From positions 62,001 through 126,000 of the forward strand of contig JAEZZA010000034.1 in the NCBI GenBank assembly GCA_023442525.1: 64,000 nt of DNA. Reading direction: 5' to 3'. Source of the DNA: Bacteroidota bacterium (GTDB taxonomy: Bacteria > Bacteroidota > Bacteroidia > Bacteroidales > UBA10428). Every line of letters starts with the position of its first letter. Position 1 is the stretch's first letter. The notes under the pieces are model-generated. The model saw only the letters and a list, made by a program, of their open reading frames with translations. It ran no database searches and was not told the DNA's origin. The position numbers and the translations under genes are program-made. Shown here in pieces: positions 54,305-63,521 of the stretch.

Positions 54305-55528
54305 TCATTCGCCCAGTCTCCCCGTCGCCCCGTCTGTCTCACGGCATGTGAGGTTCTCCATTCTCCTCAATTCATCCAGCAATTCCATCGCATTGGTACT
54401 CCCTGATTCGGTACACCCCATCTTCTTCAGTAAAGTCGCCGCACACGTTGTAACCGGCTGCCTGGGGTAATGGCCCAATGACGCGAAATTCATATACTTT
54501 ACAATCCTGAACGCGGTAAACCATCTGAAGAACCTATTTTTGAAGGTTTTTTCAGAACCGGAATTGGCGTTGATCTCCTCTATAGCAGAAAGTACGTTAT
54601 TTTTATACAGGAATTCCTTAATACAGCAGGGTAGCCGATCAATTTGTGTTTTAATCGCACCTATATCAGTCTTGTAGAAACCTGGTACTGAATTCAGGAA
54701 TTTCCCTAAATCGCTGAAGATTTCCGGGGCATACGTGTTCAGTTCTTCACCGCTTTCTACGAATTTCCGGATTACCGGCCCGGTTCCGAATGGAACCCTG
54801 AATGAATCACGCGGAGATGGTCTGATGCAGGTAGTGTTTATTTCTTCAAAATTTCCCAGTGGAATCACTTTATGAAGAAAGTAAAAATCTTCACCTCCCT
54901 TACGGCGGTTCATACCTCCCTGGGCAACATAAATATCCGATCGTACTCCAAAGCACGATCCCACGGTATGATACGCGTAAGGGAAACCGGCGTGCCGGAG
55001 CGACTGATTTACATATCGCAAATGCAATTCGTACTGAATAATACCCTTATAAATCGCGTCGGGGAAGTCACAACCGGAAACCGGATGTTCAAAATAGATA
55101 TTAAATCCTTTAGTCTGTGGTTTTTCTCTCAGTGCGGTTTCAATAGCAGTGAAGTAGTTTCGGTCGCATGTACAGTCTGCATCAAAAGAGAGAATTATGC
55201 CTGGTGATCCGGCCTGGTTAAACCGTTTAATGGCTTCGTCCATTCCGGTTTTACGTGCCAGCCCTGCACCGGCGTCCTTATTGGGCAGCCTGACATCAAG
55301 CACGGTGAATTTAAATGAATCATCCTGATGCGCTTTCGTCCATTGTTCCAGAGACTGTACCGTTGCCCGGTTAAAGTCAATAATTTCCTTTGTTGCGTGT
55401 TCGGGAGAATTAACAACAACAATCACTTCCACTCCTAAAGAAGGACGTTCACAATTCCATAACGATTCGAGAGATGTGATTATGTCCGGTTCGCAGAAAA
55501 CCGGGATGACGACTATATAGCCAATCAC
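54305..55528 (-). CDS. Family 2 glycosyltransferase with a repeat-derived C terminus
   Basis: A 407-residue GT-A protein with YIVVIPVFCEPD at the N terminus, VIVVVNSPEHAT, ILSFDADCTCDRNYF (DxD-like) and RRKGGEDFYFLHK. The enzyme probably transfers a sugar to an envelope glycan; neither donor nor acceptor is known. Translation starts at a GTG, 9 bp after the OmpH-like gene. The last 12 codons, reading RETDGATGRLGE, are encoded by a repeat phrase that recurs at 34949-34981, where the same frame reads ETDRETGRLGD. The phrase thus seems to have been added to the gene's 3' end, extending the protein. Confidence 0.82.
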   Translation of the reverse strand: MIGYIVVIPVFCEPDIITSLESLWNCERPSLGVEVIVVVNSPEHATKEIIDFNRATVQSLEQWTKAHQDDSFKFTVLDVRLPNKDAGAGLARKTGMDEAIKRFNQAGSPGIILSFDADCTCDRNYFTAIETALREKPQTKGFNIYFEHPVSGCDFPDAIYKGIIQYELHLRYVNQSLRHAGFPYAYHTVGSCFGVRSDIYVAQGGMNRRKGGEDFYFLHKVIPLGNFEEINTTCIRPSPRDSFRVPFGTGPVIRKFVESGEELNTYAPEIFSDLGKFLNSVPGFYKTDIGAIKTQIDRLPCCIKEFLYKNNVLSAIEEINANSGSEKTFKNRFFRWFTAFRIVKYMNFASLGHYPRQPVTTCAATLLKKMGCTESGSTNAMELLDELRRMENLTCRETDGATGRLGE

Positions 55529-55536
55529 ATTCAGGC

Positions 55537-56148
55537 TTATTTCTTTGCCTTTTCTTTCTGGTATTTTTCGTTGAGACCTTTAATTACACTCTGGGTAATG
55601 TCGAGGCTGTCGTTGGCATACAATATGTTGGTGCCAAATGAAGTAGCCAGTACATATTTATAGTTGTATTGTGAGCTGTTCTCCTTCATGTATTCCATAA
55701 TCGCATTGATTACTTTCCGGTTCATTACAACCTGTTGTTCATTGATCTCATTGGTTAGTTGCTGTTGAAGCCGAACTAAATCCTGTTCCTTTGCCATGAG
55801 CTGTCTTTGAAGGCTTTCGGTCTCCGACCGGGTAATCAACTGGCGCTGATATTTATACTGAAAATCATTAACTTCCCTCTGATATGCTTCCTGTTTCGAT
55901 TTTAGCGTGGCGTCCGAAGCATTGAACTTGGTCTCAAATTCACCGCTCAGATCTTTTGCCATATCGAAATTGCTGATCACTGAGTCAATCTGAACATAAT
56001 AAATATCACTTTTTGCGGTTTCCCCCGACGATAGATCGGTTGCCTCGTTATTGGTCTTTGAACTGCCGGTTCCGGTGAAATGCAGAATGTACAGTGCTAT
56101 CACTGCCAGGGCAAGCACTATATTGATTACAAGTGAAGTTCTTTTCAT
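55537..56148 (-). CDS. OmpH/Skp-like periplasmic protein
   Basis: A 203-residue protein of the OmpH/Skp family, periplasmic chaperones for outer-membrane proteins. It has an N-terminal hydrophobic segment (about 8-24) that may serve as an anchor or signal peptide, a short YYVQIDSVISNFDMAKDLSGEF strand-helix start, and a long coiled coil (about 85-150) rich in Gln, Glu and Lys (e.g. RQLMAKEQDLVRLQQQL). The end matches the family core LATSFGTNILYANDSLDIT. It lies between the PorP-like gene and the glycosyltransferase, both on the minus strand. Confidence 0.85.
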   Translation of the reverse strand: MKRTSLVINIVLALAVIALYILHFTGTGSSKTNNEATDLSSGETAKSDIYYVQIDSVISNFDMAKDLSGEFETKFNASDATLKSKQEAYQREVNDFQYKYQRQLITRSETESLQRQLMAKEQDLVRLQQQLTNEINEQQVVMNRKVINAIMEYMKENSSQYNYKYVLATSFGTNILYANDSLDITQSVIKGLNEKYQKEKAKK

Positions 56149-56185
56149 TATAAATTAGTTTAGAACAGGGCACAAATATAAGAAG

Positions 56186-56298
56186 TTGTTTGAAAAAGTC
56201 AGAGGATGTTTGAAATTGTTTGAAATTGTTTGATGTTGTTTGATGTTGTTTGAGGTACCTCGAAGAAGTATTAGGTAGTTTGAGGTACCTTTAGGTAG
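56186..56298 (-). repeat. Decamer repeat array, TGTTTGAAAT type
   Basis: A 10-bp periodic array: TGTTTGAAAT twice, TGTTTGATGT twice, TGTTTGAGGT, then drifting units including two TTTGAGGTACCT blocks (one near 56250, one near 56279). Reverse-complemented, the unit is ATTTCAAACA, the same word as in the array at 22581-22630. The array fills the gap between the PorP-like and OmpH-like genes. Confidence 0.8.
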
Positions 56299-56299
56299 T

Positions 56300-57277
56300 C
56301 TAGAATTCAGGACAGGGAACCTCGCCTTTTTTGGATTTGCGGGGAAGGGCAAATTTAATACTCATTGATGCTTCGAGCGAACCAACTGCATGGCCGATCA
56401 GATTGGATATAGTAACATCATAACTTAGCCCGAAATTGAAGTTTTTAGTCCGGTACCCGCCAAGTATGATGAATGCGTCACCGCGTTGCGAATTAAAAGG
56501 AGGTATACCCCTGTACCAGAGGCCCAGTACGAAGGGATTCTTAAACCAGTATACACCCAGGTCGAGCTGGGTATATGGCCCCTGCTTTTTAAACAGGAAG
56601 GCTAAAGTCATCGTTTCTTCGTCAGGTTTCAGCAACCGGCTTTTTCGTACCAGTTCCACACCTCCGAAAACCGAGGTTTTTATGGGTACCCTGTGTTTAT
56701 CCGCGTAGAGCGACACATTAGGCTTTAACAGATGATCCACGGTAGTTCCTCCCCATATCCGGTTGGAATATACCAGTATCGATAAAGCCAGGTCGACATC
56801 CCTGGCGTGCGGCAGACTCTCGATGGCTATTGGATCGGGAGTTTCATTTGAAATTTGGTCGAAGAATATCAGTTTATCAAAGGCCACTCCGGTTTCACGA
56901 TACGAAAAATGTAAACCAGGCCGTGCAAATACAGTTTGGGTAATTTTAAAATTGTACGAGTATTGTACCCCAAGGCTCAGAGTGCCCAGCTGCCCGCTTC
57001 CGGCCGCATCTTTGTAACCCAGTACTCCAAATCCGCTGTTGAATTTCGAAAAGTAATGATCGTACGAAAAACTGTAAGTCATGAATGTAGATGGAAGTGC
57101 CAGCCACTGGTCTCGCACATTCATGCAAATTCTGCTTCCTCCTGCTGCACCTGCAAATGATGGCGACAGGTATAACGGGTTGGAATAGAATTGCGAAAAT
57201 TGCGGATCCTGTGGAAAAGCCTTTGAAAAGGCTATCCAGGTCGTCAGTAGTAATATAATAAACCTGCGGCTCAACAT
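56300..57277 (-). CDS. PorP/SprF family protein paired with the giant PKD cargo
   Basis: A 325-residue outer-membrane beta-barrel with a signal peptide ending FPQ. Family features are DPQFSQFYSNPLYLSPSFAG at the mature start, VRDQWLALPSTFMTYSFSYDH (key motif DQW), FGVLGYKDAAGSGQL, GLWYRGIPPF and the terminal VPCPEF. In Flavobacterium, SprF is needed to secrete the SprB adhesin encoded just upstream. Here the same order is seen: the type B PKD cargo gene ends 103 bp upstream. It therefore probably assists surface delivery of that protein. Confidence 0.9.
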   Translation of the reverse strand: MLSRRFIILLLTTWIAFSKAFPQDPQFSQFYSNPLYLSPSFAGAAGGSRICMNVRDQWLALPSTFMTYSFSYDHYFSKFNSGFGVLGYKDAAGSGQLGTLSLGVQYSYNFKITQTVFARPGLHFSYRETGVAFDKLIFFDQISNETPDPIAIESLPHARDVDLALSILVYSNRIWGGTTVDHLLKPNVSLYADKHRVPIKTSVFGGVELVRKSRLLKPDEETMTLAFLFKKQGPYTQLDLGVYWFKNPFVLGLWYRGIPPFNSQRGDAFIILGGYRTKNFNFGLSYDVTISNLIGHAVGSLEASMSIKFALPRKSKKGEVPCPEF

Positions 57278-57380
57278 TTCATCCTTAACTGGTCGGGTTC
57301 AGGTATTATCTTTAATACGAATAATTGCCATGGCGGGTTATGTTTGGTGAGTTATATAAATTAACAAACATTGCATATGA

Positions 57381-60300
57381 TTACTGATGAACCACCAGCA
57401 CGGTTACATCTCCGGCAGCAACATAGGGTCGGCCATTTGTAAATGTAGCGGTAACACGCCATACATAAACATCCTGTTTTGCAGGTTGCCCTTTGATGAA
57501 ACCGTTCCAACCCCTTTTCACATCATTCGATTCAAATATCAGTTCTCCCCAGCGGTTGTATATCTCCAGCTTATACTTATCTACGCCGGTATTCAATGGT
57601 TTAAATACATAATTATTTCCGTCGTAACCCTGTTCGTAATACTCATTGGCCGGATTTCCCGGAATTACGGTAATTGCATTGGGAAACTTCAGATATCCGT
57701 GTCCTTCAATTACTGCAGGCAATTCGTGTGTTAGTGTATCCCAGCAACTATATTCATTTTCGGCCCGCAGGGTGATATAGTATGTGCCTGCCTTCATATA
57801 CTCATGTACGGGCTGCCTTTCATTGCTTATCGAACCGTCATCGAATTCCCATTCAAAAACATCGGCATGATAAGTATTATTAAAGAACTTGATAGGTGTC
57901 CCCGGTTCGGTTTCACTTCGGAGGAAAGCAAATTTCGGATCGAAATTGAAGTTGATAACCGGCTTGGGATATACCTGTATGGTTTTGTAATCCCAATTTG
58001 TGCCGCCATCACCGTTTACAGAAACTCTTACAATGTACATTCCGGCTGTGTCGTAGGTAACAGGATCAGGAATCTTGTCCGACGATTCCATGTTTTTGTA
58101 TCCGAAATCCCATTCGAAACTTGTTTCATCGGCATACTTTGAAACAGCTGAGAAATCAACTGTTAATGGCATACACCCTGAAATGTCAGGCCCAATTTCA
58201 ATCCTGGGTAACGGAGGTTTAATAATCACAAAATGCATTACCGTGTCGGCACAATGCGGATGGTTTCCGTTAACCGCTGTCATAACCACAGGAATGCGGT
58301 TTTCATTATTTATATCGCCCCAAATGGTATAGTTCTTCACAAAACTGGCCTGGTCAGATGCGGATGAAGTACCGTCGCCGAAATTCCAGCTATAGGTCCA
58401 GATGGCCTGATTGTTGGTCTGGTTATTGAACGTTACCCTGGTAATATCGGTTTCCGTATTGAAATCCTGTGCCTGCGGGCTGGGTAAAAACTCGGCCCTT
58501 GGTGTCGGATATATAGTGATCTGTTTCATTATATCGCTTGAGCAACCATTTACCGAAACCGCACGAAATTCCACGTTGAAAACTTTATCGCCGGTGGATT
58601 CATTCACAAAACGGTACGATGGATCTTCGTAATTGCTAATTGCTTTACCATCGATATACCAATAGTATTCATCTTCGTTGGTAGCAGAGCCATCCAGGTT
58701 AATCTGCATCGGACTGCAACCATCCCATTCCGAAGCATCAAAATCAACCGTCACTCCGGGGTACACCTGTATAGGTTTTACCACAGTATCGGTGCAGTTG
58801 AAGTCGGTTGTGACCACCAGGCTGATATCAAATTGTGCAATACTTGATCCGGAATTGTAGAATACTTTGAAGGGACTTTGCAGATTGCTGGTTTCGCCAT
58901 TATCGAAATCCCATGAATAATCCAGATTGGTGCCTAAAGCACTGCCTGTAAACTGAACCTCAAACGGCGGGCAGTCAACGGCATGGTTGAAGCTGAAGTC
59001 GGCGAGCGGCTTAGGATGTATTACTACAGGCTTGGATATAACACTGTCGCATCCGTGTTCAGAAGTCGCCGTGAGCTTTACCATAAAGGTTCTGTCATCG
59101 GTGCGGCTGAAATTTTTGTACGGATGAAGCGGATTTTTTGATGCTGAACTGGATCCGTCACCGAATTCCCAATAATAGGTCAACGGGATAGCAGGTTCAG
59201 AATGATTCGTGAACTGAATGGGCGCAGGGAAACAAACCTCGGAGCGATCAACATCGAATGCAGCTCTCACCTCGGGATGTATGTCTATCGATTCGGTCCA
59301 CGAAGTATCGCAACCCTGGGCATTGGTAACCGTCAGCTTAATAGTCCGGTTCAGGTCCTTTGCACTTGTATTCTTGTAAAAATGTTTGAATACTGCTGTA
59401 GCTTTATCTTCATCGTTTAAACCGTCGTTTTGATAATCCCAGTAAAAATTTTTGATTGCACCTGCAGAATTGGTTCGGTCAATAATAAATTGTTCGTCCG
59501 AACACGCTTCGGGTCTGTCGATACTGAACTTGGCGTAAATATAAGGATGCACCTGAATACGGATGGTTGTATCATCAAAACAACCATATTGTGTGGTGGC
59601 TTCCATCAGAATATCGTGGTAAGCAGGATTGGTCGTCATGTTACTGAAAACATGAGGAGCCGGGGCGGGAACATTCGAAAATTTGCCGTCACCAAAATTC
59701 CAGAAGAATGTTGTTCCGCCGGGAATTGTGGTGTTATTGGTAAGTGATACCTTCAGGGGCTGACAACCCGACAACACATCGGGGGTAAAACTGGCAAATA
59801 CTTCGGGGAACACCGTGACTGTATCAGCCTTTACTGCCGAACATCCATGGATATTTCGGGTACGCAGAACAACCGGATACTTAATAGGGAATCCTGTCTT
59901 ATTGCGATATACCGGTATATCCGGGTCATCGAATGTGTAATTGATTATGGAATCATTTTCAGTGTATTTCCATATAAATTCACTGATTCCTCCCGATGAG
60001 TAGTTGTCAACAACTATTTTGAACGGCGAACAACTGTCGACCCGCTCTATGGCAAAATCGGCTGATACTTTCGAATAAACGGTTACAGTTTTGGTAACGC
60101 TGCTATCACAGCCTGCCAGGTTCATTACAGTAAGATTCACATAATACGTGGTGTCTTTGGCTGTGGAATTTTTATAGATCTTGGGGGGAGGCTCTGTACT
60201 TGTTGAATAGGTTTTGTCGCCAAAATCCCATATATAATCCAGGTTCTGTCCTATCGACTGATTGTCAAAGCTTACATTTAAGGGATTACATCCCACATTC

Positions 60301-63300
60301 GGAGAATTAAAGTCGAATGCCGCAATCACCCTGGGGAACAGGAATACCGATCGTATAACCGAATCGGTACAACCATAAAAATTCTCTACTTTTAGTTTTA
60401 TAAAATATGTAGTATCCTTATCGGAATCATTTCGGTAAATATGATTGAGAGTTTCAGGAATTAAAGTATGATATGTGGTTCCATCTCCAAAATTCCAATT
60501 AAACTGACTTCCACCTTTTGACTTATTAATTAACTGTGCATTCAGCGGAGTGCAATTATTAGCGTAATCCACTGCAAACAGGGCTTTAACAAAAGGATGA
60601 ACCGTAACAGGTTTTGAAACCGTATCTTTGCAGTAATAATCCGATGTGGCCGTAAGCTTTATTCTATAGGTAGTATCTGAGCCTGATTGATTCACAAAAT
60701 ACCGCGTGAACGGATTCTTTGAATCATTGGTCATCGAAGTCCCGTTCCCAAAATTCCATTCGTAAATCAGGTTAAAACCACTCGAATTATTGGTGAACAA
60801 TATACCTGTAGAATCACATATTTCATCATCATCAATATTGAAGTCAGCAGTAACATACGGGTATACTACAGCCTTTTTAGTCGAAGCCGTGTCGGAACAC
60901 CCGAACCGGTTTACTGCATACATGTTAAAAATCAATGTATCGGGTACAGGTCTTGAATTGTTCGAATGATTCAGAATAACCGGATCTTCATTCAGAGTAG
61001 TAACCTTGTTGTTGAGGAATGATTTATTAATATCGTAAAGCGACCAGTAGAATGTGTCGACTCCAACTGATACAGAAGGATCCAATCTGAATTGTGCCGG
61101 TGAACACACTTTAGCTGAATCAAAGGTAAATGATGTGTAGATATACGGATAAACTTCGATTTGGGTGGTTGCCGAAGTGTCGGTGCAGCCAAAGGGAGAC
61201 CTGGCTATGAGTGAAACAGGATAGATTACTTTATCGGTTCCGAAATTTGTGTAGGTATGGCTTACCAGTGTGTCTACTTCGGTTGATCCGTCGCCGAAAT
61301 GCCATTGGTAAGTATCCGTGTTTCCCGTTGACGTGTTCCTGAATCCAATGGTTGTGGAATGGCACACTGTGGTGTCTTTCAGACCTGTGAGTTCAAAACT
61401 GGAATTTATTTCAGGGTATACTCGTATGGTATCTGTGTAAAAATCATTACAGCCGTCCAGATTGCTGACGGTATACGAGATGTTATATTCTACGGGAGTG
61501 TTGGATTTATTGGGGTATTGGTGTACAAGATTAATGGGCGATAATGAAACCTGAAGGGGAGAGCCGTCACCCAAATCCAGGATGTATTTTGTAGCACCAT
61601 GCGATTCATCTTTCATTTCAATGTTAAGTGGTCCGCATCCGTTATCGTGATTCACTGCCATAAAGGCATTGGGGCTTTCGGGCACGATCACCCATACATA
61701 TAATGTCTGAAAACCCTTGCAGGGTTGTTCGATATCAACAGTGAAGACCTGGCTGAATCCTCCGTAGGGCGGACGTAATATCGGATTCTGAACATTCGGA
61801 TCATCGAGGTACTCTGTGGGGCTCCAATGGTAACTGATGCCTCCCTTTGCTTTAAGTTGGATGGAATCGACACCGCAAACCTGGAATACACTTCCCTGGT
61901 CTTCCACCGTAGCTGATGCCTCCAGTTCGTTGTAATCGGAAAAGTACCCGTAAACACATCCCCCTCCTGTGGTTACTCCATTGAAATATCCCAGATGGAA
62001 TACATTTTTGGTGTTGAAAATTCGGGTAACCCTTCCGGTAGGTATCACGCCGGTGGAAATAAGTTTCGAGGCATTTTTAAGCACATACCATTCGGAGTTA
62101 GCTGCCTGTTCAAAATAAGTTGCGTCTAAAAAACGCATCGGAGCGGCACCGTCAATCTGAATATAAAAACTGTCAATTGCATCTTTTTTGGTCATCAGGT
62201 TCAGGTAGAAATCCTGGCTTTTCGACCGGGTAAAACTAACGGAAAGCGAACCGGTACAACCATCTATGCTGGGCAGGACTGCCTCCCCAAGCTCATGACC
62301 AAAACCGGCAATATGTAAAACGTAAATTGGCTTTCCATATGCATATATATGAGCCCAGTGATCGTTGGTTGCCTGAGGTAGAGTAAAGCTGACCTGGTCG
62401 CCGGCATTGAGGTTATAGTCTGTAACCGTACCGTTTTTATGAGTGACGGTTACTTTAGTATTGGGTTGTGTAGCCAATACATAAACCCTTTCTCCCCCAG
62501 TTGCATCGGAAACCTGCCCCCGCATTACCACATACTCGGTACCTGCTATAGGCTTATTCTCTTCATTTCTCACGGGAATGTGCTGATCACCCATATAATC
62601 GTATGCAGTGCTCTTAACTACTGAATCATCTCCCAAAGTAACTGCTATTGGTGCGTTTGATGTGATATGTGTCCCTGAAAGCCTGTCGGCGGCAAGTATA
62701 CTGGGTTCATTATTATCTGAAGGGTTGGCTTTGGGAACAAACATAAAAGTCTCCCCTCTGTCTAATTCGATGGTATAATTAACATTCGCCGCGTATCCAT
62801 AAGCCGGCTTCTTAAACCGGATCGTGACAATTGTGTTTTTTTGAGTTGCTACAATTACAATTTGGCTGAATGCCGGGTCTTGCGACGGCCCATCATAGTC
62901 GTTATTATTCCACTGATCCTGGAATGGTATCCAAAAATCACGCCCGAGGGCATTTCTTCCTTTTAGGGCAAATATTGCCGGGTTATTATCGGAACGATGA
63001 ATCTCATAATAGGCGGTTATTTCCCTGTCGGATCGGATCAACAGTGCGCTGTTACTTTTTGTATTGAACATGTTATTGCTGAACATAAGCATTTCAGCCT
63101 GACTGAATGTAATATTCCTGGTCATTGATACTGCAGGGTCAATAACCACAGTCATTTTTGGAATCTTCGGATTCAAAGGCTGTTCAATTGTAACCGTAGT
63201 AATATTATTAGGATCTGTCGCTGTAAGTGTCAGATCGGCTGTTTGTGGAGGGTCATGACTAAGAGTGGCATAGGGTACGGCAAACCAGAACGTAGTATCC

Positions 63301-63365
63301 GTTTGTGAAAATCCTTTTTTACTCAGAATCAGAAAAATAATTATAATCAGATAACGGGCCTTCAT
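57381..63365 (-). CDS. Giant PKD-repeat T9SS type B cargo with IgGFc-binding-like N-terminal domain
   Basis: A 1994-residue cell-surface protein. It has a signal peptide (MKARYLIIIIFLILSKKGFSQ, key end GFSQ) and an IgGFc-binding-like N-terminal region (about 30-480), with YYEIHRSDNNPAIFALKG (quoted to 18 residues) and ITSNAPIAVTLGDDS. Fifteen PKD-like repeats of 80-95 residues follow, each ending VxVxP and most with WxFGDG and a GCxDT-type cysteine. The last 100 residues are a type B sorting domain (KLEIYNRWGELIFES, GWNGFIKGQPA, DVYVWRVTATF). The ATG at 63365 is used rather than 63404, because the signal peptide starts there. It resembles SprB-type adhesins, although attachment, binding or gliding function is inferred. 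Confidence 0.9.
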   Translation of the reverse strand: MKARYLIIIIFLILSKKGFSQTDTTFWFAVPYATLSHDPPQTADLTLTATDPNNITTVTIEQPLNPKIPKMTVVIDPAVSMTRNITFSQAEMLMFSNNMFNTKSNSALLIRSDREITAYYEIHRSDNNPAIFALKGRNALGRDFWIPFQDQWNNNDYDGPSQDPAFSQIVIVATQKNTIVTIRFKKPAYGYAANVNYTIELDRGETFMFVPKANPSDNNEPSILAADRLSGTHITSNAPIAVTLGDDSVVKSTAYDYMGDQHIPVRNEENKPIAGTEYVVMRGQVSDATGGERVYVLATQPNTKVTVTHKNGTVTDYNLNAGDQVSFTLPQATNDHWAHIYAYGKPIYVLHIAGFGHELGEAVLPSIDGCTGSLSVSFTRSKSQDFYLNLMTKKDAIDSFYIQIDGAAPMRFLDATYFEQAANSEWYVLKNASKLISTGVIPTGRVTRIFNTKNVFHLGYFNGVTTGGGCVYGYFSDYNELEASATVEDQGSVFQVCGVDSIQLKAKGGISYHWSPTEYLDDPNVQNPILRPPYGGFSQVFTVDIEQPCKGFQTLYVWVIVPESPNAFMAVNHDNGCGPLNIEMKDESHGATKYILDLGDGSPLQVSLSPINLVHQYPNKSNTPVEYNISYTVSNLDGCNDFYTDTIRVYPEINSSFELTGLKDTTVCHSTTIGFRNTSTGNTDTYQWHFGDGSTEVDTLVSHTYTNFGTDKVIYPVSLIARSPFGCTDTSATTQIEVYPYIYTSFTFDSAKVCSPAQFRLDPSVSVGVDTFYWSLYDINKSFLNNKVTTLNEDPVILNHSNNSRPVPDTLIFNMYAVNRFGCSDTASTKKAVVYPYVTADFNIDDDEICDSTGILFTNNSSGFNLIYEWNFGNGTSMTNDSKNPFTRYFVNQSGSDTTYRIKLTATSDYYCKDTVSKPVTVHPFVKALFAVDYANNCTPLNAQLINKSKGGSQFNWNFGDGTTYHTLIPETLNHIYRNDSDKDTTYFIKLKVENFYGCTDSVIRSVFLFPRVIAAFDFNSPNVGCNPLNVSFDNQSIGQNLDYIWDFGDKTYSTSTEPPPKIYKNSTAKDTTYYVNLTVMNLAGCDSSVTKTVTVYSKVSADFAIERVDSCSPFKIVVDNYSSGGISEFIWKYTENDSIINYTFDDPDIPVYRNKTGFPIKYPVVLRTRNIHGCSAVKADTVTVFPEVFASFTPDVLSGCQPLKVSLTNNTTIPGGTTFFWNFGDGKFSNVPAPAPHVFSNMTTNPAYHDILMEATTQYGCFDDTTIRIQVHPYIYAKFSIDRPEACSDEQFIIDRTNSAGAIKNFYWDYQNDGLNDEDKATAVFKHFYKNTSAKDLNRTIKLTVTNAQGCDTSWTESIDIHPEVRAAFDVDRSEVCFPAPIQFTNHSEPAIPLTYYWEFGDGSSSASKNPLHPYKNFSRTDDRTFMVKLTATSEHGCDSVISKPVVIHPKPLADFSFNHAVDCPPFEVQFTGSALGTNLDYSWDFDNGETSNLQSPFKVFYNSGSSIAQFDISLVVTTDFNCTDTVVKPIQVYPGVTVDFDASEWDGCSPMQINLDGSATNEDEYYWYIDGKAISNYEDPSYRFVNESTGDKVFNVEFRAVSVNGCSSDIMKQITIYPTPRAEFLPSPQAQDFNTETDITRVTFNNQTNNQAIWTYSWNFGDGTSSASDQASFVKNYTIWGDINNENRIPVVMTAVNGNHPHCADTVMHFVIIKPPLPRIEIGPDISGCMPLTVDFSAVSKYADETSFEWDFGYKNMESSDKIPDPVTYDTAGMYIVRVSVNGDGGTNWDYKTIQVYPKPVINFNFDPKFAFLRSETEPGTPIKFFNNTYHADVFEWEFDDGSISNERQPVHEYMKAGTYYITLRAENEYSCWDTLTHELPAVIEGHGYLKFPNAITVIPGNPANEYYEQGYDGNNYVFKPLNTGVDKYKLEIYNRWGELIFESNDVKRGWNGFIKGQPAKQDVYVWRVTATFTNGRPYVAAGDVTVLVVHQ

Positions 63366-63386
63366 TTTGGATTGGAAATATGAACT

Positions 63387-63499
63387 TTTTACGTTAAAAG
63401 TCATCCAAAGGTTGCCTTTTACATATTGTTCAGGTACAATCGTCAGCGGGTTACATTCCTTGGTGTAAAAAGAACCTTTTTAGGCCTTTTAACGTAAAA
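63387..63499. promoter_or_regulatory. 14-bp inverted repeat pair in a divergent promoter
   Basis: TTTTACGTTAAAAG (63387-63400) and its exact reverse complement CTTTTAACGTAAAA (63486-63499) flank the region between the giant cargo gene and the divergent secreted gene at 63522. Each arm is itself nearly symmetric. One copy lies before each gene, in mirror orientation. That is what would be expected of a shared regulator site in both promoters. Confidence 0.55.
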
Positions 63500-63521
63500 G
63501 TGATGCACTTAACCTATCGAA

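Noticed and set aside
56155..56352. 65-codon frame on the minus strand
   Set aside because: It reads through the decamer array and overlaps the end of the PorP/SprF gene.
57303..57318. GTATTA-TCTT-TAATAC hairpin before the PorP/SprF gene
   Set aside because: The stem is only 6 bp and A/T-rich, so it is weak and could arise by chance.
57381..63404. Upstream ATG at 63404 as start of the giant cargo
   Set aside because: It would put 13 polar residues before the signal peptide and overlap the inverted-repeat site at 63387-63400.
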